This document shows positions 59,302-62,842 of a stretch of DNA of 62,842 nucleotides, one piece after another. The DNA is taken from positions 1-62,842 of the forward strand of contig NZ_AP027371.1 in assembly GCF_030296055.1 (NCBI RefSeq). Reading direction: 5' to 3'. Position 1 is the first letter of the stretch. Each line of letters opens with the position of its first letter. Source of the DNA: Hydrogenimonas cancrithermarum. Its GTDB lineage: Bacteria; Campylobacterota; Campylobacteria; Campylobacterales; Hydrogenimonadaceae. The notes beneath the pieces were generated by a model, which had not been told where the DNA came from, ran no database searches, and worked only from the letters and a program-made list of their open reading frames with translations. Made by a program: the position numbers and the translations under genes.

Positions 59302-60450
59302 CTACTCCTGGGTCGCCAACAGCTTAGAGAGCTCGACTAAATCGACGCTTTGCATCCACTCTCCCGGACCGAAAAGTTCCATCTCTTGCTTGGATAATTT
59401 TTGAAATTTCATCACTGCATCGAAAAAATTGATCACCCGAACCGACCCGTCCAAACACCGATACACAAAAAGAATCGACCGTTTCGCCATCTCGTCTTCG
59501 AGATAGTTTAGAATTAGTGGGCTGTGGGTCGCGATGATGGTCTGATGGGGAGAGTTGACGATAAACTGCATCAAAAGTTTAACCAGCTCCTGATTCACAC
59601 CGTCTTCGATTTCGTCAAAAAGCAAAACCGACTCAGTGGTGAGCAATTGGGACAAAATGGCAAGAATGCGTAAAAAGCCGTCACTAAGATGCCGGCTCTC
59701 TATTTTGAGTTTGTTTGCATCGAAGTTTTCATACATAGCGAGCTCTTTCCATCCACCTTTGATGGAGCGGGTTTCAATGGAAAAGACTTTTGGAAAAAAC
59801 TTCTTTATCTCATTCAAGAGTTCATTGCGTTTTTCTAAAGGAAGCTCGCTAATGAATGCAGAAAGCTTCTCGCCACCCAAACCCACATCTCCCATGGCTT
59901 GTCGTGCTCGTTTTTTCATGAGTATGGGACTCAACAGTTCCGCCGATTTGATATTGGAAAAAAATTTTTTGGAATCTACAATCTCTTGGGGAAGAATCTC
60001 CTGTTTTAGCACTGATACAATTGAGCCTACATATTGAAAATTTATTTTCTCTTTGGTTTCATTTAGACTGGAAAAGTGACCTTCCTTTACCGTTAATAAC
60101 ACTCTCCCATTTGATACAAATCTTTCATATGTACATTTAAGCAAATCCCTGTTGAAAGAAAAAGACCACCGGAAAGACTCTCCATCTAACTGATAGTCGA
60201 TGTCGAACTCTATAAGCTTTCTGGGACTTCCATAGAACGTAAGTTCTTTTTTCTTCCATCCTCTTTGATCGAGCCACTCTTCCACTTTTCCGGTAACCAC
60301 GGCAGAAATAAAATCTACAGCTTGCAAAATAGTTGTTTTGCCGGATCCATTGATACCTATAAGAAATGTATTTTTCTCAAAAGGTATTATCGTTTGGTGC
60401 AACGCTTTGAAATTTGTAACCACAAGAGACGTTATCATATTGCTTGCCAT
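59302..60450 (-). CDS. RecF/OLD-like AAA ATPase (AAA_15/AAA_21)
   Basis: 382 residues from ATG 60450 (AGGA eight bases before). Walker A is LIGINGSGKTT (30-40). The signature-like SRHLSDGFLRILAIL, Walker B VLLFDEIEDG and switch IATHSPLIL are all intact, with no coiled-coil arm of SMC length. The family senses DNA or phage structures and activates a partner nuclease. The upstream frame to 60504 overlaps the small winged-helix gene's 3' part. That gene's true stop (60457-60455) lies 4 bp before this ATG, supporting this start. Confidence 0.85.
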   Translation of the reverse strand: MASNMITSLVVTNFKALHQTIIPFEKNTFLIGINGSGKTTILQAVDFISAVVTGKVEEWLDQRGWKKKELTFYGSPRKLIEFDIDYQLDGESFRWSFSFNRDLLKCTYERFVSNGRVLLTVKEGHFSSLNETKEKINFQYVGSIVSVLKQEILPQEIVDSKKFFSNIKSAELLSPILMKKRARQAMGDVGLGGEKLSAFISELPLEKRNELLNEIKKFFPKVFSIETRSIKGGWKELAMYENFDANKLKIESRHLSDGFLRILAILSQLLTTESVLLFDEIEDGVNQELVKLLMQFIVNSPHQTIIATHSPLILNYLEDEMAKRSILFVYRCLDGSVRVINFFDAVMKFQKLSKQEMELFGPGEWMQSVDLVELSKLLATQE

Positions 60451-60454
60451 TGTA

Positions 60455-60715
60455 TTATCCTGTCTCATCAGTTTTCGATTTAAAATAAAGCTTTTTTGAG
60501 CCAACTTTTTTATATTTTATCTTTTTTTCATTGACAAGTAATCCAATTATAGATCATGTCAAATAATTTGATTGATTTCCTTCAAAGTCCGACTCTAAAT
60601 GGAGTATTTTTGCTATTTGTGAATTACCAATACCTTCTGGGTGTTGTGCGATGATCTCTAAAATACTCTCTTTTAGCAGCTTCAATCCTTCTTGCGCTTT
60701 CTCTAAAGAAGTCAT
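60455..60715 (-). pseudogene. Winged-helix protein with in-frame TGA
   Basis: ATG 60715 after AGGAG. Codons read to NQSNYLT (60557), then TGA (60556-60554), then the same frame goes on: SIIGLLVNEKKIKYKKVGS and so on to TAA at 60455, 86 codons in all. The block IIAQHPEGIGNSQIAKIL followed by the wing fits a winged helix. The position of the TGA is that of a conserved Trp (YLTW-SI.GLL). The readthrough frame ends neatly before the ATPase start, so the ancestral gene spanned the TGA. It either makes a 53-aa truncated protein or uses readthrough. Confidence 0.65.
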
Positions 60716-60725
60716 CTTGATTCTC

Positions 60726-61643
60726 CTATATAACAACTTTAATTCTATGGATAAGGTTTTCTTTCAAATCATTCCCATCTTCCCACAATATATGCGGATA
60801 CTGCCTGGTGTCGAATGATAGATTCTCCACATCCTCTTTTTTGCATGTCCAAATAATAGGAAGCCCCATTCCCATCGCATATCCTGCCTCAAAATAGACG
60901 CTGTTTCGCTGCCCTGTAAAGTCTGCAATGACTAAACGGGAAGATTTGATTTTAGCAATAATCTCGTCGTTGATAGTGGTGTCATGCTTGGTGGTGGAAG
61001 AGCTTACACGAACATACCGCAATCCACACTCCTCGATCGCCTCTTTTACATGATTGTCAAAAACCTCTTTGATAGCATTGGAAAAGTAAAATGCTGCAAA
61101 GACTTGTTTTGATCCGACATTGGGCTCATCGAGGCTTTCGATATATTCCAGACCTTCAAAAGTGAGGCCATTAAAAATCAAGCCAAAGCTGCCTCCTATG
61201 AATCTTTCCACTTTTCCATCAATAAAATTTTCATCTAAAGCTTTTTGAAATATTTTTGCCAATTCTTCTTCATCTTTAATCCAGCATTTAATACGAATAT
61301 TTACCGGTAAATCCTGATGCGGTTTTATTTGAGATAAACTTTTCATAAAACACTCGAACTTCTCCTTGATTTTCTTATCCGGCTTTTGCAAAATCTCTTT
61401 GAGTTTCTCTTCATTTATTTCTGGAACTATATCAAAACTGTTGTTTTGCTCATAAATCCAGCTTGAGAGCTTATAAAATTTATCTTTTTCTTTTTCGTAA
61501 ATATCCATATCGTCCCATAACATATCAAGCAAATAGTATTTTCCACAGTTTTTGCACTCTATCGCTCGCCTGTTATGCAGTGTATCGTAATCAAATATTT
61601 TCGCATCCGCTTGACAAATAGGACACTTCCCATCGTTTGGCAT
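60726..61643 (-). CDS. Zinc-ribbon protein with nucleoside-2-deoxyribosyltransferase-like domain
   Basis: 305 residues from ATG 61643, which overlaps the methyltransferase stop (TGATG) and follows AGAAGGAG. N-terminal zinc ribbon: C7, C10, C30, C33 (CPIC…CKNC). A helical middle region precedes the C-terminal domain from about 178, which has the nucleoside deoxyribosyltransferase fold: VFAAFYFS, then IIAKIKSSRLVIADFTG (D240), SVYFEAGYAMGMGLPIIW (E251). Proteins with this fold, like TIR and SIR2 domains, may cleave NAD or nucleotides as immune effectors. Effector role here is inference from context. Confidence 0.7.
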   Translation of the reverse strand: MPNDGKCPICQADAKIFDYDTLHNRRAIECKNCGKYYLLDMLWDDMDIYEKEKDKFYKLSSWIYEQNNSFDIVPEINEEKLKEILQKPDKKIKEKFECFMKSLSQIKPHQDLPVNIRIKCWIKDEEELAKIFQKALDENFIDGKVERFIGGSFGLIFNGLTFEGLEYIESLDEPNVGSKQVFAAFYFSNAIKEVFDNHVKEAIEECGLRYVRVSSSTTKHDTTINDEIIAKIKSSRLVIADFTGQRNSVYFEAGYAMGMGLPIIWTCKKEDVENLSFDTRQYPHILWEDGNDLKENLIHRIKVVI

Positions 61644-62842
61644 CACGACTCCTTCTCTTTGCATAGCTTGTCGTACGCCTCTAGCACCAGCCGTTGTGTC
61701 CTGTACTCACCGTATTTCTCCATCTCTTTGCGTTTGAGGCCGGGGAAGGTGACGGAGGGGAAGGCTTCGCCTTTGATGTCGGAGGGGTCGAGGATGTAGC
61801 GGAGTTCGTCGCGCTCCAGGCCGTAGAGGTGGGCGTAGTAGGCGTCGAGTTCGCATTTGAGCCGGAGTCTGCGATCTTCGTCCCAGCCGAAGGGTTCGCC
61901 GCTATACCCCAGCGCCTCGGCCCAGGGTTTCAGATCGTAGGCGGTGTAGCCCAGCTCCAGTACGCGGGGAAGGATGTAGTCGATGTCGGCCTGGGTGTAT
62001 TGGTCGGGGGAGAGGACGGGCAGTTGTTTGACATAAAAGAAGCTTGTATTCATTCCTCCTAATTTTTGCCTAAATACCCAATCAAAAAGTATGTTGTCAA
62101 AATTTCCATATAGCAAAGCTAGTTTTTCTGTCTGAGAATCTGAATGATACAGGAAAATGCTATCACCAACAGCAGAAAATGGCAATAAGCCTGAAATCAT
62201 AGTTCGTTCATCTGTTGATCGAGCGTTTCTTCTCCACCCCATCAAAAACTTAGGCGCCCGTTCCCGCAACATTTCCCAAACGATGCTTTCGATCGCACCC
62301 TCACCGTTTAGCACCTGCCAAATGGCCTCTCTTTCGGTCTCGCTCAGTGTATATGCCTGCGCGATGGCGTCGGCCTCTTCGATGCGCTCGTCGATGATAC
62401 CACTGGCGGCGCCCAGCATCGTCAGGAGCGCCTCCGCGCGCCCGTCACGTTCTGCCCGCAATACGCCCAGCAGCCAGAGGCGCAGAGATTCGTCGAGCAG
62501 CTCGGCATCCTGTTCTTTGAGGGCTTTGAGCAGATTTCTGGGCACGTGGGCGGTGCGCAGGAGCACTTCGTGTTCGTGGACCCAGTAGCGCGGCAGGGGA
62601 AGTTTGGCGGGGTCTCGTTTCTCCTCGGCGGTCATATCGCGGGTGTCGGTGCCGTTTGGCATGTAGGTCGCCCAGCGGTGGTCGTAGTGGTGGATCATCT
62701 TGGCTTCGTAGAGGGGCAGATAGAGCTCGCCACCTACGCGGAAGCGGTTGCCTTCGAGAATGCCGTCCAGAGCGAGGAGATCGTCGTATGTTCTGAAGAG
62801 ATGGCTGGCAGTATTCATCATAAACATCAACATAAAATCAAT
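61643..62842 (-). CDS. N6-adenine DNA methyltransferase, C-terminal part (joins to 1-2910)
   Basis: This is the C-terminal 399 residues of the 1,369-residue methyltransferase that begins at 2910 and crosses the coordinate origin. The local frame opens with IDFMLMFMMNTASHLFRTYDD, directly continuing EINPWK at base 1. Blocks such as GELYLPLYEAKMIHHYDHRWATY and SFFYVKQLPVLSPDQY are the typical C-terminal region of Eco57I/PglX-like enzymes. Its stop TGA overlaps the next gene's ATG. Annotated in two pieces only because the sequence is linearised here. Confidence 0.9.
   Translation of the reverse strand: MDFMLMFMMNTASHLFRTYDDLLALDGILEGNRFRVGGELYLPLYEAKMIHHYDHRWATYMPNGTDTRDMTAEEKRDPAKLPLPRYWVHEHEVLLRTAHVPRNLLKALKEQDAELLDESLRLWLLGVLRAERDGRAEALLTMLGAASGIIDERIEEADAIAQAYTLSETEREAIWQVLNGEGAIESIVWEMLRERAPKFLMGWRRNARSTDERTMISGLLPFSAVGDSIFLYHSDSQTEKLALLYGNFDNILFDWVFRQKLGGMNTSFFYVKQLPVLSPDQYTQADIDYILPRVLELGYTAYDLKPWAEALGYSGEPFGWDEDRRLRLKCELDAYYAHLYGLERDELRYILDPSDIKGEAFPSVTFPGLKRKEMEKYGEYRTQRLVLEAYDKLCKEKES

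Noticed and set aside
60554-60715. Alternative genetic code (TGA = Trp) for the plasmid
   Set aside because: Many well-supported genes end at TGA with ATGA or TGATG overlaps, so TGA is a normal stop here.

Overview
The window is best read as one complete circular plasmid of 62,842 bp. The last bases (62842) and the first base join in frame inside a single minus-strand gene, a 1,369-residue N6-adenine methyltransferase, and there is a full plasmid backbone. The host is probably a member of the Campylobacterota (Sulfurovum/Sulfurimonas-like). The reasons are the style of the cysteine-rich Sel1-repeat protein, the strong AAGGAG ribosome sites, and promoters with a good -10 and a poor -35. This host call is an inference from gene content, not a search result.

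Layout. (1) Minus-strand defence operon of about 16 kb, running from 10846 down through 1/62842 to 57901. It encodes a 1,715-aa DUF1998 (MrfA-like) helicase, a SNF2-type helicase, the methyltransferase (together DISARM-like), a zinc-ribbon/nucleoside-deoxyribosyltransferase-like protein, a small winged-helix protein broken by an in-frame TGA, a RecF/OLD-like ATPase, a TOPRIM-like (DUF4276-type) protein and an HNH endonuclease. Almost every junction overlaps or is a few bases. (2) 11.3-17 kb is the replicon: two unlike repeat arrays, a Rep_3-type initiator, a plasmid-borne DnaB helicase, ParA and ParB, with two perfect palindromes (probable parS) inside parB. (3) 17-23 kb is a graveyard: DUF4143-type ATPase fragments, a third iteron-like family, an intact IS605-type element (tnpA/tnpB), and remnants of recG, another tnpB and an outer-membrane barrel. 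(4) 23.3-34.9 kb holds GC-richer accessory genes of largely unknown function, including a large SF1 helicase with a coiled-coil insert. It also holds a 21-unit array of 11-bp helically phased repeats directly upstream of an HTH/coiled-coil protein, which is the best candidate for an undescribed system. (5) 35-44.5 kb holds toxin-antitoxin type modules (two AbiE-like, one ADP-ribosyltransferase-like), tandem duplicated metallophosphoesterases, IS3 debris, a second copy of the 32-bp repeat array and a Fic remnant. (6) 43.6-49.6 kb is a WYL regulator divergent from sbcD-sbcC, with an operator-like palindrome on the sbcDC promoter; sbcD seems to begin at ACG. (7) 49.6-57.6 kb holds a tyrosine recombinase, a DUF2779 nuclease, a broken vsr, a secreted Sel1-repeat protein and a lipoprotein.

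How it fits together. Rep, DnaB, ParAB and the recombinase maintain the plasmid, toxin-antitoxin modules may stabilise it, and the cargo is dominated by nucleic-acid surveillance genes (DISARM-like set, ATPase/TOPRIM/HNH set, SbcCD, DUF2779 nuclease, SF1 helicase). No relaxase or type IV secretion gene was seen. Three unrelated repeat families and many truncated genes point to past plasmid co-integration.
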